DNA from: an uncultured Akkermansia sp.
GTDB lineage: Bacteria; Verrucomicrobiota; Verrucomicrobiia; Verrucomicrobiales; Akkermansiaceae
Reading direction: 5' to 3'
Length of the DNA: 17,918 bases
Assembly (NCBI GenBank): GCA_904501915.1
Contig: CAJGCV010000039.1
Coordinates: forward strand, 1-17,918
Shown here: positions 5,681 to 13,504 of the stretch, piece after piece
Numbering within the stretch: position 1 is the stretch's first letter
How the letters are laid out: each line of letters starts with the position of its first letter
Translations under genes and position numbers: made by a program
The notes under the pieces: model-generated
The model's database searches: none
What the model was told of the DNA's origin: nothing
What the model saw: the letters and a program-made list of their open reading frames with translations, nothing else

Positions 5681-7855
5681 TCAGTGCGGAATATTCAATG
5701 CTTCGTATGCGAGAATCTGGCAGCCCTTCAAATCCATCTTACCCGTAGGCAGTGCGGGAATAGTCTCCACCGGAATAATTTCGCGCGGGCACCACAAACG
5801 GGGCAGACCAACTGCCACCAGGTGGTTCTTGATTTCTTCCAATGCCTGGTTCAACTGCCCCTGGTGCACGGCAGAAAGCAACACGAGAGCCTCGCCCTTG
5901 GCGGCATCCGGCACACCCATGACAGCTACCGCACGGCCGGCAAAACCCTCCGGCAGCTGCACAAACCCCTCGATGGCATTTTCCACCACTTCGTGCGGCA
6001 CCATTTCACCACCCACCTTGGAGAATCGGGAGCGGCGACCACCCAGCGTCAGGAAGCCATTCAGATCCACGTGCCCCAGGTCGCCGGTCTTGAACCAGCC
6101 ATCGCGGAAAATTTCCGCATTCAAATCATCTCTGCCGATATAGCCGCTGAACACATTCGGTCCCTTGAACCAAATCATGCCCTGCTCCGAAAGCGGCAGA
6201 CGCACCTCATCGTCATCCGGGTCTGTGATACGCACTGCCAGACCTGGCACCAGCTGACCGATGGTGCCGTTTTTCTCACCCGGCACATAATACGGCTGCT
6301 GCCCGGTGGGTCCGATTTTGTCCAGATTCACGCCACAAAGCGGGGTTGTCTCCGTAAGTCCATAGCCCTCGAGCAACTGCACTCCGCATTTTTCCATGAA
6401 TTCATTTGCCAGGGTCTCCTGCAGTTTTTCTGCACCCACCACAAAGTATTTCACGCTCTTGTAGGTATCTGCATGAGCGCGGCGCAGCATGCTGCGGGCA
6501 AATGTGGGTGTGGAAAGCACGATGGTACACTTGTGTTTTTCAATGAGGTCATTGAGATTCTTGGCGTCCAGGGGTGAGGGGTACGTCACCATACTGAACC
6601 CGTATATCAACGGCATAATGGTAGTAAATGACAGTCCCAGGCTGTGGAAGATAGGCAGACTGCACAAAATGGGGCTGCCCGCCGGCACCCAGGCTTTACT
6701 GAGCAACTGCGCCGTGTTGGAAAGAATCATCTTATGAGTCAGCGGCACACCCTTGGGTTCCCCGGAGGAACCGGAGGTAAACAGCAACGCGGCTTCATCA
6801 TCATTGCTCCGGGCATCCAGATTAAAAGTCTTAGCAATGACAGACACCGGCGCAAACCTGGCAAAAGCCACCCAGCTGGCAATTTTGGCCATACCGAGCC
6901 CCTTGAGTGTCTTGTCCAGGTGAATGATTGCCTCACCTTTGGGCCAGGGGAACTGCGGCAGCTTGCTCATGAAGGCTCTCGCCGTCACGAAATGCTTCAA
7001 CCCGCCCTGGCGTACAATGCTTTCAAACGCAGGCTCGGAGGATGTGTAGTTGATGTTCACCGGCACAATACCGGCCAGGAAACAGGCTATATTGGCAATC
7101 ACGCCACCCTTGCCGGGGGGAAGGATGATACCCAGACGCGGTTCTTTCACATTCTTTTTCATCCAGCGGGCAAGTGCCATGGCCACACCCAGCATCTTGC
7201 CATACGCCAGCGAGGAGCCGTCCAGACCATCCACCAGCTCCACGTCCGAATGCTTTTTCATGCTCTCCACCAGCACGCGCGGCAGCGAGCGAGCAAAAGC
7301 CGGGTTCTCGCTGTAGCGCACGTAGCAGGCTTCCATCCAGATTTCCAGCAGGCGCTCACCCGTCTGCGGACCGGGCTGCATCTTGGGCAGGAAATCCACC
7401 GTCACCCAGTCATAGTCCAGACCGGAAGTAAATGCACGGCTCACGTGGTTGCGGAAACCGCCCACAAAAACAGGCACCGGAGCAATATGAAGCGCACCCA
7501 GCTGCATCATGAACGGCATGGGCACATCAGAAATAGTGCCGATAATACTGTTCGGGCGCCCGGGAAGGTAAAGCACATCCAGCCCTTCCTGCATAAGCTG
7601 CATGAGCTTTTCGCGCAGAGAACGACTCTCGCTCTTACGGAAGTTGAACGAAAGCACCTTGCAGCCACTCTCCTCCACTTTTTTCATGACAGCCGGGGAA
7701 GGAATCAGCACCTCTTCCACCATAAATGCAATATTCTCTGCCCCGCCCATGGCATTGATAATGGCGGGAAGCGAAGTCTCATCCACTCGGTTGAGAATAT
7801 AAAACGACGGCTGTGACGGGCGATTTTCAGCCCCATGGATACGTACAGTTGCCAT
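5681..7855 (-). CDS. Aas-like acyl-ACP/acyl-CoA synthetase with degenerate PlsC-type N-terminal domain
   Basis: Domain order and length (724 residues) match E. coli Aas, which attaches fatty acids to ACP and reacylates lysophospholipid. The adenylation domain is complete: TSGSSGEPKG (360-369), GYGLTETTP (497-505), TGDLGHVD (590-597), SRFSKVGGEM (609-618) and the C-terminal Lys706 in PTGKMDLKG. The first 150 or so residues resemble a PlsC acyltransferase, but the NHxxxxD box reads NRVDETS (22-28), losing the His, and the FPEGTRS-like block reads LPGRPNS (97-103), losing Glu-Gly-Thr. The acyltransferase is therefore probably inactive and the protein may work only as a synthetase. ATG 7855 is chosen over an in-frame ATG at 7876, which lies inside the promoter spacer. 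ispH follows after three bases. Confidence 0.85.
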   Translation of the reverse strand: MATVRIHGAENRPSQPSFYILNRVDETSLPAIINAMGGAENIAFMVEEVLIPSPAVMKKVEESGCKVLSFNFRKSESRSLREKLMQLMQEGLDVLYLPGRPNSIIGTISDVPMPFMMQLGALHIAPVPVFVGGFRNHVSRAFTSGLDYDWVTVDFLPKMQPGPQTGERLLEIWMEACYVRYSENPAFARSLPRVLVESMKKHSDVELVDGLDGSSLAYGKMLGVAMALARWMKKNVKEPRLGIILPPGKGGVIANIACFLAGIVPVNINYTSSEPAFESIVRQGGLKHFVTARAFMSKLPQFPWPKGEAIIHLDKTLKGLGMAKIASWVAFARFAPVSVIAKTFNLDARSNDDEAALLFTSGSSGEPKGVPLTHKMILSNTAQLLSKAWVPAGSPILCSLPIFHSLGLSFTTIMPLIYGFSMVTYPSPLDAKNLNDLIEKHKCTIVLSTPTFARSMLRRAHADTYKSVKYFVVGAEKLQETLANEFMEKCGVQLLEGYGLTETTPLCGVNLDKIGPTGQQPYYVPGEKNGTIGQLVPGLAVRITDPDDDEVRLPLSEQGMIWFKGPNVFSGYIGRDDLNAEIFRDGWFKTGDLGHVDLNGFLTLGGRRSRFSKVGGEMVPHEVVENAIEGFVQLPEGFAGRAVAVMGVPDAAKGEALVLLSAVHQGQLNQALEEIKNHLVAVGLPRLWCPREIIPVETIPALPTGKMDLKGCQILAYEALNIPH

Positions 7856-7861
7856 GCGTAC

Positions 7862-7889
7862 ATTATACAGCAACATGTACTTTTGTCAA
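7862..7889 (-). promoter_or_regulatory. Consensus promoter of the Aas-like/ispH operon, leaderless layout
   Basis: On the minus strand a perfect TTGACA (7889-7884) and a perfect TATAAT (7867-7862) are separated by 16 bp. The -10 ends six bases before the ATG at 7855, so the seventh downstream base, the usual transcription start, is the A of that ATG. The alternative ATG at 7876 falls in the spacer and cannot be in the transcript. Confidence 0.85.
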
Positions 7890-7922
7890 TAAATCAAGAA
7901 GCAGCGGATACCGGATTGGGTA

Positions 7923-8789
7923 TTATTTTTGCGCAGGCTGCGTTTCAGCCGGCAGCATTCCGCGCAGAGTCTTCCCCATTTCGGGAGATTGCTGTTCCAC
8001 CAGCTCCACCATAGGAAGCAGCCAGGGCTGCAGACAATGCGCCGTCAGATATACACAGTTAAACACCACCACGACTGCCAGAACCTGCCGGATTACACGC
8101 GTCGGAGAAAACTGCAGCGGCAGCGTAGCGCAGCGGACATCCCACATGGTGATACCCCGGGAACGCAGCATCCACCAGCTGTACCCCATCATGAACAGGG
8201 GAAGCAAGGATACCATCATCCCCATGCCGCCGATAAATACCAGACCGGCGCGGGAAAGAGCGCGCACCACGGTCATTCTCTCCCCATTGACACAATGCAG
8301 ACGAATTCCCAGCAAGGCTTTACCCGGCGTTGTCCCCAGACTTGCCACCAGGATACCCTCCAACACGACAAAGCCAATCCACATCAGCGGGCTTGAGGGC
8401 AACCAGGCAGGGGTAAAGGGAATCTGGCGCACATAGATAACGCCGAAAACCAGCAGCACATACAGCGCCATGTCCACCAGCCGGGCCAGCAGGCGCACCG
8501 CAGGCGAAGGCAGATACACCCGCACAGCACCTTCCGGCAGACCGGGTGGCGGGGCTTCGCCGGTGTCTGCTTCCGGCACAGGGGGCAACTCCGCATCGGA
8601 CACCGGCTCCTCTTTTTCCTGCAGGAAATCGGCAAGCGCAGGTAACTCGCGCAGGGGCATCCACTGGTCGCACCCGGCATGCCACCCCCGGGTATCGGGT
8701 GTGAGCTCTTCCATCTGCACCAGGGAAAGCACATCCGGCACCGTAGCAGGGCCACACTTTTTCTTGTCTTTAATCCAGTAGATGTCCAT
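7923..8789 (-). CDS. GYF_2-domain and RDD-family membrane protein
   Basis: Function unknown; RDD proteins are small integral membrane proteins, some linked to transport. Residues 1-55 look like a GYF_2 domain (IYWIKDKKKCGPAT, then LTPDTRGWHAGCDQWMPL), thought to bind peptides. A Pro/Glu-rich linker (about 58-92) leads to an RDD domain: RLLARLVDMALYVLL (99-113) with the conserved Arg and Asp, TTPGKALLGIRL (153-164), and further membrane segments near 107-121, 135-150, 183-203 and 234-252. Length is 288 residues. Unusually for this window a Shine-Dalgarno-like AGGG lies about five bases before the ATG. It starts 11 bases after the stop of the LolC/E-like permease, so the two form an operon and may act together in envelope maintenance (inference). 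No terminator is seen before the next promoter. Confidence 0.8.
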   Translation of the reverse strand: MDIYWIKDKKKCGPATVPDVLSLVQMEELTPDTRGWHAGCDQWMPLRELPALADFLQEKEEPVSDAELPPVPEADTGEAPPPGLPEGAVRVYLPSPAVRLLARLVDMALYVLLVFGVIYVRQIPFTPAWLPSSPLMWIGFVVLEGILVASLGTTPGKALLGIRLHCVNGERMTVVRALSRAGLVFIGGMGMMVSLLPLFMMGYSWWMLRSRGITMWDVRCATLPLQFSPTRVIRQVLAVVVVFNCVYLTAHCLQPWLLPMVELVEQQSPEMGKTLRGMLPAETQPAQK

Positions 8790-8800
8790 ATTGCCCTAAA

Positions 8801-10453
8801 TCAATTGGAACGCAGAGCCTTGGCCGGGTCCTGGCGGGATACGACAAAAGCAGGAATAATGGCAGCGATAGTTACCATGATGAATGCCTGCAATGCCTGT
8901 CTGGCAAAGGTAACAGGGTCATACACTGCCGGCAGAGTGATTCCATGCGCCTGCATGGGGAACGGGTCCATGCCTATTTCTGCCAGTGCAGCCTGAATCT
9001 CCAGGCGGTAATACAGCACCAGAAGCGCCAGAATGACACCCAGAATGGCACCAGCCAGGCCAATGATGACTCCCTGCCAGGCAAAGATACCCATAATCTT
9101 GGACGGGGTAGCACCCAGCGCCTGCAGCACCGCAATTTCACGTTTGCGCTGCATGGACATCGTGAACATAACCGCCATGATGCAGAAGCTGGCAATCAGG
9201 GAGATGATGGAGAGCACAAAGCTCATCATCACGCGTTCATTGGCTATCAGTTTATACCACTGCTCAAAGCTGCGGGTCCACGGAGCAATATACCAGGCAA
9301 GCCCGTGGGGAAAGACCGAGGGCGAGACCTCCAGCGGGGGCAGAAGGTTCTGGATATCAGCCTCAATGCTGCCGGGGTTGTTCGGATCCTGCACGCGCAC
9401 GCAGATGCCATGCACCTGGCTGGAGCCCCCCACAGAAAGGCCCATGACATCCTGGGCAATCTGCAGCGGCACATAGATGTTCGGCCCGGGCATATTCTCC
9501 GGGGTCTGGTAGATACCCACCACGCGCAAATCCATGGGCATCACCATTTCGTTGATACTTTTCACCGCCTTGCCATCTTCCTTATCGCGGTCCAACCCGG
9601 CCAGTGTGGCAGCGGTTTCCTGCCAGGTCTGCTGCTGTTCCGGGGTGAACACCTCCCCATTGCTGTGCATCTGGGCAAGCTGGAAGAACACGGCGCAGGC
9701 CTCTTTCTCGCTCTGGCGCAATTTGGAGTTATCGAACTTCAGAATATGGTTCACCACAGCGGTCAGGCGCGCGGCATCCACCACACCCCCGCCATCCGCG
9801 GAGGCTGCGCCATCGAACAGCTGTTGCACAGCTGCCATGAACTCCTTGTTTTCGTGAGTCTGCAGCGGGTTCTGAATCATGGCATAGATATCGGCCACTT
9901 CGTCCAGACTGCCCACAGGGGTAAGGTGCAGGCTGTCTCCCACTCGCAGCCCCAGGTTATTCGCCGTCACAGCGGACACCACACATTCCTGGTCCAGGCC
10001 TTCACCAAAATCAAACGTGCCCTCACGCAGCATCTCAGCCAGCGGAGCAATCTGCTGTTCATTGTGCGGTTCGATGGCGGTGAACTGCACCGTCATGCGT
10101 CCACTGGCGCTTTGAGCAAAGGCATCCCCATCCAGCTGGGGATACACACTCACTACCTGCGGCAGCTCCCGGATTTTATCCGACAGGCTCACCCAGTCCA
10201 CAATATCATCCGTAAGGCTGGTGCGCTGGTAACCATCCGTCTGCGCCACGACATAATGCGGAGCAAAAGCCAGCACGCGGCTTTCCATTTCACGCTGTAA
10301 CCCCTCCATCACCGACAACACCACAATGAGCACCATCACCCCCAGAGCCACACCGGCCAGGCAGATAAATGTGATGATGGAAAACATGGTACGCAGCGGG
10401 TTGAGATACCTCACCGCCAGCATCAGGCTCAGATTTCGTCGCAACAGTTTCAT
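8801..10453 (-). CDS. LolC/LolE-like ABC transporter permease (FtsX/MacB fold)
   Basis: Permease of the family that extracts lipoproteins from the inner membrane for outer-membrane sorting. The first membrane helix is at about 22-49. A large periplasmic domain follows, then three helices at about 408-434, 455-482 and 520-540. The coupling segment RKREIAVLQALGATPSKIM (436-454) is typical of LolC/E and contacts the ATPase. At 550 residues it exceeds the usual roughly 400-415; about 125 extra, mostly helical residues (180-303) interrupt the periplasmic domain between LRVGDSLHLTP and MDLRVVGIYQT. No LolD ATPase is adjacent: the upstream neighbour is divergent trxB and the downstream one is the RDD gene. 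Family membership is clear; lipoprotein export as its exact task is inferred. Confidence 0.85.
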   Translation of the reverse strand: MKLLRRNLSLMLAVRYLNPLRTMFSIITFICLAGVALGVMVLIVVLSVMEGLQREMESRVLAFAPHYVVAQTDGYQRTSLTDDIVDWVSLSDKIRELPQVVSVYPQLDGDAFAQSASGRMTVQFTAIEPHNEQQIAPLAEMLREGTFDFGEGLDQECVVSAVTANNLGLRVGDSLHLTPVGSLDEVADIYAMIQNPLQTHENKEFMAAVQQLFDGAASADGGGVVDAARLTAVVNHILKFDNSKLRQSEKEACAVFFQLAQMHSNGEVFTPEQQQTWQETAATLAGLDRDKEDGKAVKSINEMVMPMDLRVVGIYQTPENMPGPNIYVPLQIAQDVMGLSVGGSSQVHGICVRVQDPNNPGSIEADIQNLLPPLEVSPSVFPHGLAWYIAPWTRSFEQWYKLIANERVMMSFVLSIISLIASFCIMAVMFTMSMQRKREIAVLQALGATPSKIMGIFAWQGVIIGLAGAILGVILALLVLYYRLEIQAALAEIGMDPFPMQAHGITLPAVYDPVTFARQALQAFIMVTIAAIIPAFVVSRQDPAKALRSN

Positions 10454-10464
10454 GCAGATGCAGC

Positions 10465-10493
10465 AGTATCACATATTCTCCCGCCGCGGGCAA
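10465..10493 (-). promoter_or_regulatory. Weak candidate promoter of the LolC/E-like gene
   Basis: On the minus strand TTGCCC (10493-10488), a 17-bp spacer and GATACT (10470-10465) end 11 bases before the ATG at 10453, giving a leader of about four bases. The hexamers match consensus only partly (TTG at -35, four of six at -10). Confidence 0.3.
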
Positions 10494-10545
10494 GCCTGAA
10501 TGCTGGCATGCACGCCCTGCGTCATATTTTTGACAAAATATCATC

Positions 10546-10573
10546 TTGCACCGTCACCAAAACATGATACAAT
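10546..10573 (+). promoter_or_regulatory. Promoter of trxB, leaderless layout
   Basis: TTGCAC (10546-10551), a 16-bp spacer and TACAAT (10568-10573) precede the ATG at 10582 by eight bases, so the transcript would start at or within two bases of the start codon. The TTG at 10546 and the ATG at 10564, which could be read as upstream starts, lie within the promoter. A further TTGACA at 10530-10535 has no partner -10 at the right distance. Confidence 0.65.
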
Positions 10574-10581
10574 CACAGCAA

Positions 10582-11514
10582 ATGAACGAAAAACTGATTA
10601 TTATCGGCACCGGACCTGCCGGCTACACTGCAGCCATCTATGCGGCACGCGCTGATTTGCATCCACTTGTGTTCACAGGCGGGCAGATTGGCGGGCAGCT
10701 GACCACTACCACGGAGGTTGAAAATTTCCCCGGATTCCCGGAAGGCATCATGGGGCCGGAACTCATGTTCAACATGAGCCAGCAGGCCGAGAAACACGGA
10801 GCCCGCTTCGCCTATGAAGAGGTGCTTTCCCTCACGCAGGAAGCCTGCAGCGGGCTTTTCACCGTCACTACCTCCGGCGGTGCATACCAGGCTGAAGCCG
10901 TCATCATCGCCACAGGCGCAAAAGCCCGCTACCTGGGGCTGGAGGGAGAAAGCGAACTTGTAGGCCATGGGCTGACCGCCTGTGCAACCTGCGATGGCGC
11001 TTTTTACCGCGATGTGCCCGTGTGCGTAGTAGGCGGCGGCGACAGCGCCTGCGAGGAAGCCAACTTCCTCACCCGCTTTGCCAGCAAGGTATACCTCATC
11101 CACCGCCGCGACCAGCTGCGCGCCAGCAAAGCCATGCAGCAGCGCACGCTCGAAAACCCCAAGGTAGAGCCGGTATGGAACAGCACCATTGCCGCTTACC
11201 ATACGGATGACAAGGGCGAAATGAGCAGCATCACCCTCAAGAACACCCAGGACGGCACCGAAAGCGAACTGGAGGTCAAGTGTGTATTCATGGCCATCGG
11301 CCACACCCCGGTCAGCAACTTTGCCGGCGACCTGGTGGAACGCGATGCAGCCGGCTTCGTGGTAACCACCGGTGCAGGCACTGCCACCAAGACCCCCGGT
11401 CTCTTTGCCGCCGGAGACGTTGCTGATCCCACCTATCGCCAGGCCATTTCCGCTGCGGGTATGGGTTGCCGCGCCGCCATGGATGCCGAGCGTTACCTCC
11501 TCACCCGCGAATAA
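10582..11514 (+). CDS. trxB: Thioredoxin reductase (NADPH)
   Basis: Flavoenzyme that passes electrons from NADPH through FAD and a disulfide to thioredoxin in the cytoplasm. The 310-residue product has the FAD-binding GTGPAGYTAAIYAARA (9-24), the redox-active CATC (Cys134, Cys137), the NADPH-binding GGGDSACEEA (151-160) followed by HRRD, and the C-terminal FAD motif GDVAD with a QAISAAGMG segment. Length matches the low-molecular-weight bacterial enzyme. The start ATG 10582 gives the usual short N-terminus and agrees with the promoter position. No Shine-Dalgarno sequence is present. The Sel1-repeat lipoprotein gene follows after 20 bases without a terminator, so they are probably cotranscribed. 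Confidence 0.96.
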   Translation: MNEKLIIIGTGPAGYTAAIYAARADLHPLVFTGGQIGGQLTTTTEVENFPGFPEGIMGPELMFNMSQQAEKHGARFAYEEVLSLTQEACSGLFTVTTSGGAYQAEAVIIATGAKARYLGLEGESELVGHGLTACATCDGAFYRDVPVCVVGGGDSACEEANFLTRFASKVYLIHRRDQLRASKAMQQRTLENPKVEPVWNSTIAAYHTDDKGEMSSITLKNTQDGTESELEVKCVFMAIGHTPVSNFAGDLVERDAAGFVVTTGAGTATKTPGLFAAGDVADPTYRQAISAAGMGCRAAMDAERYLLTRE

Positions 11515-11534
11515 TCTCTTCTCTTTCCGTTACC

Positions 11535-12161
11535 ATGAAAAAGCTCATCATTCTGCCCCTTATCGCAGCAACACTGGCAGCCTGCAGTCCGGTCAACAAG
11601 CAACTGGAGGAAGCCGCCCAGCTCTTTAACTCCGGCCGCGCCAGCGACGCGGTGGTCATTTACCGTGCTGCCGCCGTGCAAGGCAACCCGGAAGCCCAGC
11701 TCCAACTGGCAAAATGCTATGACTTCGGCCGCGGTGTGGAGCAGAACCTGGAAGAAGCCGTCATCTGGTACACACGCGCCGCAGAAGGTGGTAATTCCAA
11801 CGCACAGGATAACCTGGGCACCTGCTACATCTCCGGCACCGGTGTCGAAAAGAATCTTGAAAAGGCATTCTACTGGTATGGTCGCGCAGCAGAAAACGAA
11901 AACCCCTCTGCCCTGAACAACCTGGGGCTCTGCTACCGCAACGGCGAAGGCACACAGAAAGATGACATCAAGGCAGCAGCCTGTTTCCTGGCCGCAGCCG
12001 AAATGGGCAATGCGAATGCCCAGTACAACCTGGGACGCTGCTATTTCCACGGTCTGGGTGTGCCGAACGACCCGGTCATGGCACAGAAATGGGTAACCGA
12101 AGCCGCCCTCCAGGGGCATGAAAATGCCCGTCTCTTCATGGCCGATAACAACTGGCAGTAA
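11535..12161 (+). CDS. Sel1-repeat (TPR-like) lipoprotein
   Basis: Predicted envelope lipoprotein of 208 residues, likely a protein-interaction scaffold; no enzymatic role is suggested. The N-terminus is a lipoprotein signal: basic MKK, a hydrophobic stretch and a lipobox LAAC with the lipidated Cys at residue 17. From about residue 50 it carries about four Sel1-like repeats of 36 residues, each with the pattern A-xx-LG-x-CY-x-G-x-GV-x-(K/N)-(N/D)-x-x-x-A-x-x-W(Y/F)-x-x-AA. The last full repeat is followed by a partial unit (NARLFMADNNW). The start at 11535 is set by the signal peptide; the frame stays open upstream into trxB. It lies 20 bases after trxB and was likely placed in the same transcript; a functional link with thioredoxin reductase is not evident. 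Confidence 0.88.
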   Translation: MKKLIILPLIAATLAACSPVNKQLEEAAQLFNSGRASDAVVIYRAAAVQGNPEAQLQLAKCYDFGRGVEQNLEEAVIWYTRAAEGGNSNAQDNLGTCYISGTGVEKNLEKAFYWYGRAAENENPSALNNLGLCYRNGEGTQKDDIKAAACFLAAAEMGNANAQYNLGRCYFHGLGVPNDPVMAQKWVTEAALQGHENARLFMADNNWQ

Positions 12162-12215
12162 AAATAATATCAGACATCGGCAGATTTTGAGCTTTCTCCG
12201 CATGGGCTGCGGGTG

Positions 12216-12221
12216 TATAAT
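12216..12221 (+). promoter_or_regulatory. -10 element of the LplT-like gene, leaderless layout
   Basis: A perfect TATAAT at 12216-12221 ends seven bases before the ATG at 12229. The -35 is weak (TTTCTC at 12193-12198 with a 17-bp spacer). An in-frame ATG at 12202 lies upstream of the -10 and would be missing from this transcript. Confidence 0.55.
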
Positions 12222-12228
12222 CAGGCCC

Positions 12229-13494
12229 ATGCAACACGAGCACCAGACACCCGGCAAAACACCGTGGGGTTCCTTCTGGAGCCTTACGGTGATTCAGTCT
12301 ATGAATGCCCTGAACGAAAAAGGAGTCCAGTTTCTCCTCATCGGGCTGGGAATCTGGCTGGCCATGGAGCTGCAATACTCACTCTCGGTGCTCATAGTGC
12401 TCCCCTTTGTGCTGTTTTCGCCGCTGGGCGGGTGGATTGCGGACCGCTGGTGCAAAACGCGGCTGCTGCAAGCCATGGTGCTGCTGCAAGTCTTTGTTCT
12501 GCTGGGCATGACCGCCGGGCTGTGGCTGGAGAACCTGTGGTTAGCCGTCTCCTGCTTCGGTATTTTCTGCATCCAGGCCATGTTCTTCAGCCCGGCAAAA
12601 AAAGGACTGGTCAAAGACATTGTGGGTTCTGAAAACATCGGGTTTGCCAGCGGCGTCATGGAGATTTCCACCATGCTCGCCCTGCTCATCGGGCAGATTG
12701 GCGCGCTTTACCTCATCTATACCCTGCTGCGCCTCTGGGGGCCGGATTCCGGCTGGCAGGCAGCAGCGCTGCCATGCGCCTGCTGCACCGCGGGCGCCGT
12801 GCTGGTATTTGTCATGAGCCTGTTCATGCCGCGCTACCCTGCCCAGAGCACACGCCCCTTCAGCTGGAACCTGCTGTGGTGCCATTTCTCACAATTACGT
12901 ATGCTCTGGGACAATAAAACCCTCAGAAACAGCGAAATCGGCATCGGGTACTTCTGGTTTCTTGCCAGCGTCATGATGCTCATTGTGCTGCAAATGGCAG
13001 CAGAGGCCAACCCGGTTCTCAGCAAAGATGACTTCATGCAGGTACTCGGCCAGCAGAAGGATTCCGCCCTGCTCTTTGCCTGGCTCAGCGGCGGCTCCAT
13101 CAGCGGCGGACTCTGCGCCTCCATCATCTGCGCCAGAAAAATACGCACCTGGGTCGCCACAGTGGGTGGCATCGGCATGACTCTGGGCTGCCTTGCACTG
13201 GCGCTGCTGCCCTACGGCACACCGCTATTCTTTGCCACACTCTCCCTCACGGGCTTTACCGCTGCCGGTTATCTCGTTCCGCTCAATGCCCTGCTGCAGG
13301 ACCGCGCCGATAACGATAAACGCGGAGATGTCATTGCTGCCGGCAATCTGGTGGACTGCGGTCTGGGCATCGTGGCCGTCATCTTACAAGCTGCACTCAA
13401 AACGCTGGGTATGTCCCCCCAGTGGCAGTGCGGCATGCTGGCGCTCCTCTGCGCCGCTGTGGCTACTTTCATTATCCGCAACGTCAAGGCCTGA
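12229..13494 (+). CDS. LplT-like major facilitator superfamily transporter
   Basis: MFS transporter of 421 residues with about 12 membrane segments. The N-terminal pattern NALNEKGVQFLLI, the loop LPFVLFSPLGGWIADRWCK and the segment AMFFSPAKKGLVKDIVG with GVMEISTMLALLIGQ match the LplT family, which flips lysophospholipids across the inner membrane for reacylation by Aas. An Aas-like gene exists about 4.4 kb away on the other strand, which supports the call but is not an operon link. The start 12229 is chosen because the first helix follows at the usual distance and a TATAAT lies just ahead; the frame is open upstream into the Sel1 gene. The C-terminus is convergent with the next gene, with ten bases between the stop codons. 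Lysophospholipid as substrate is inferred. Confidence 0.75.
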   Translation: MQHEHQTPGKTPWGSFWSLTVIQSMNALNEKGVQFLLIGLGIWLAMELQYSLSVLIVLPFVLFSPLGGWIADRWCKTRLLQAMVLLQVFVLLGMTAGLWLENLWLAVSCFGIFCIQAMFFSPAKKGLVKDIVGSENIGFASGVMEISTMLALLIGQIGALYLIYTLLRLWGPDSGWQAAALPCACCTAGAVLVFVMSLFMPRYPAQSTRPFSWNLLWCHFSQLRMLWDNKTLRNSEIGIGYFWFLASVMMLIVLQMAAEANPVLSKDDFMQVLGQQKDSALLFAWLSGGSISGGLCASIICARKIRTWVATVGGIGMTLGCLALALLPYGTPLFFATLSLTGFTAAGYLVPLNALLQDRADNDKRGDVIAAGNLVDCGLGIVAVILQAALKTLGMSPQWQCGMLALLCAAVATFIIRNVKA

Positions 13495-13504
13495 AAAAAA
13501 GCCC

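Noticed and set aside
6644..7816. A 390-codon plus-strand open frame inside the Aas-like gene
   Set aside because: The opposite strand encodes a well-supported enzyme; this frame is His/Arg/Gln-rich without domain features.
8945..10300. A 451-codon plus-strand open frame opposite the LolC/E-like gene
   Set aside because: It is a shadow of the permease gene with biased composition and no recognisable motif.
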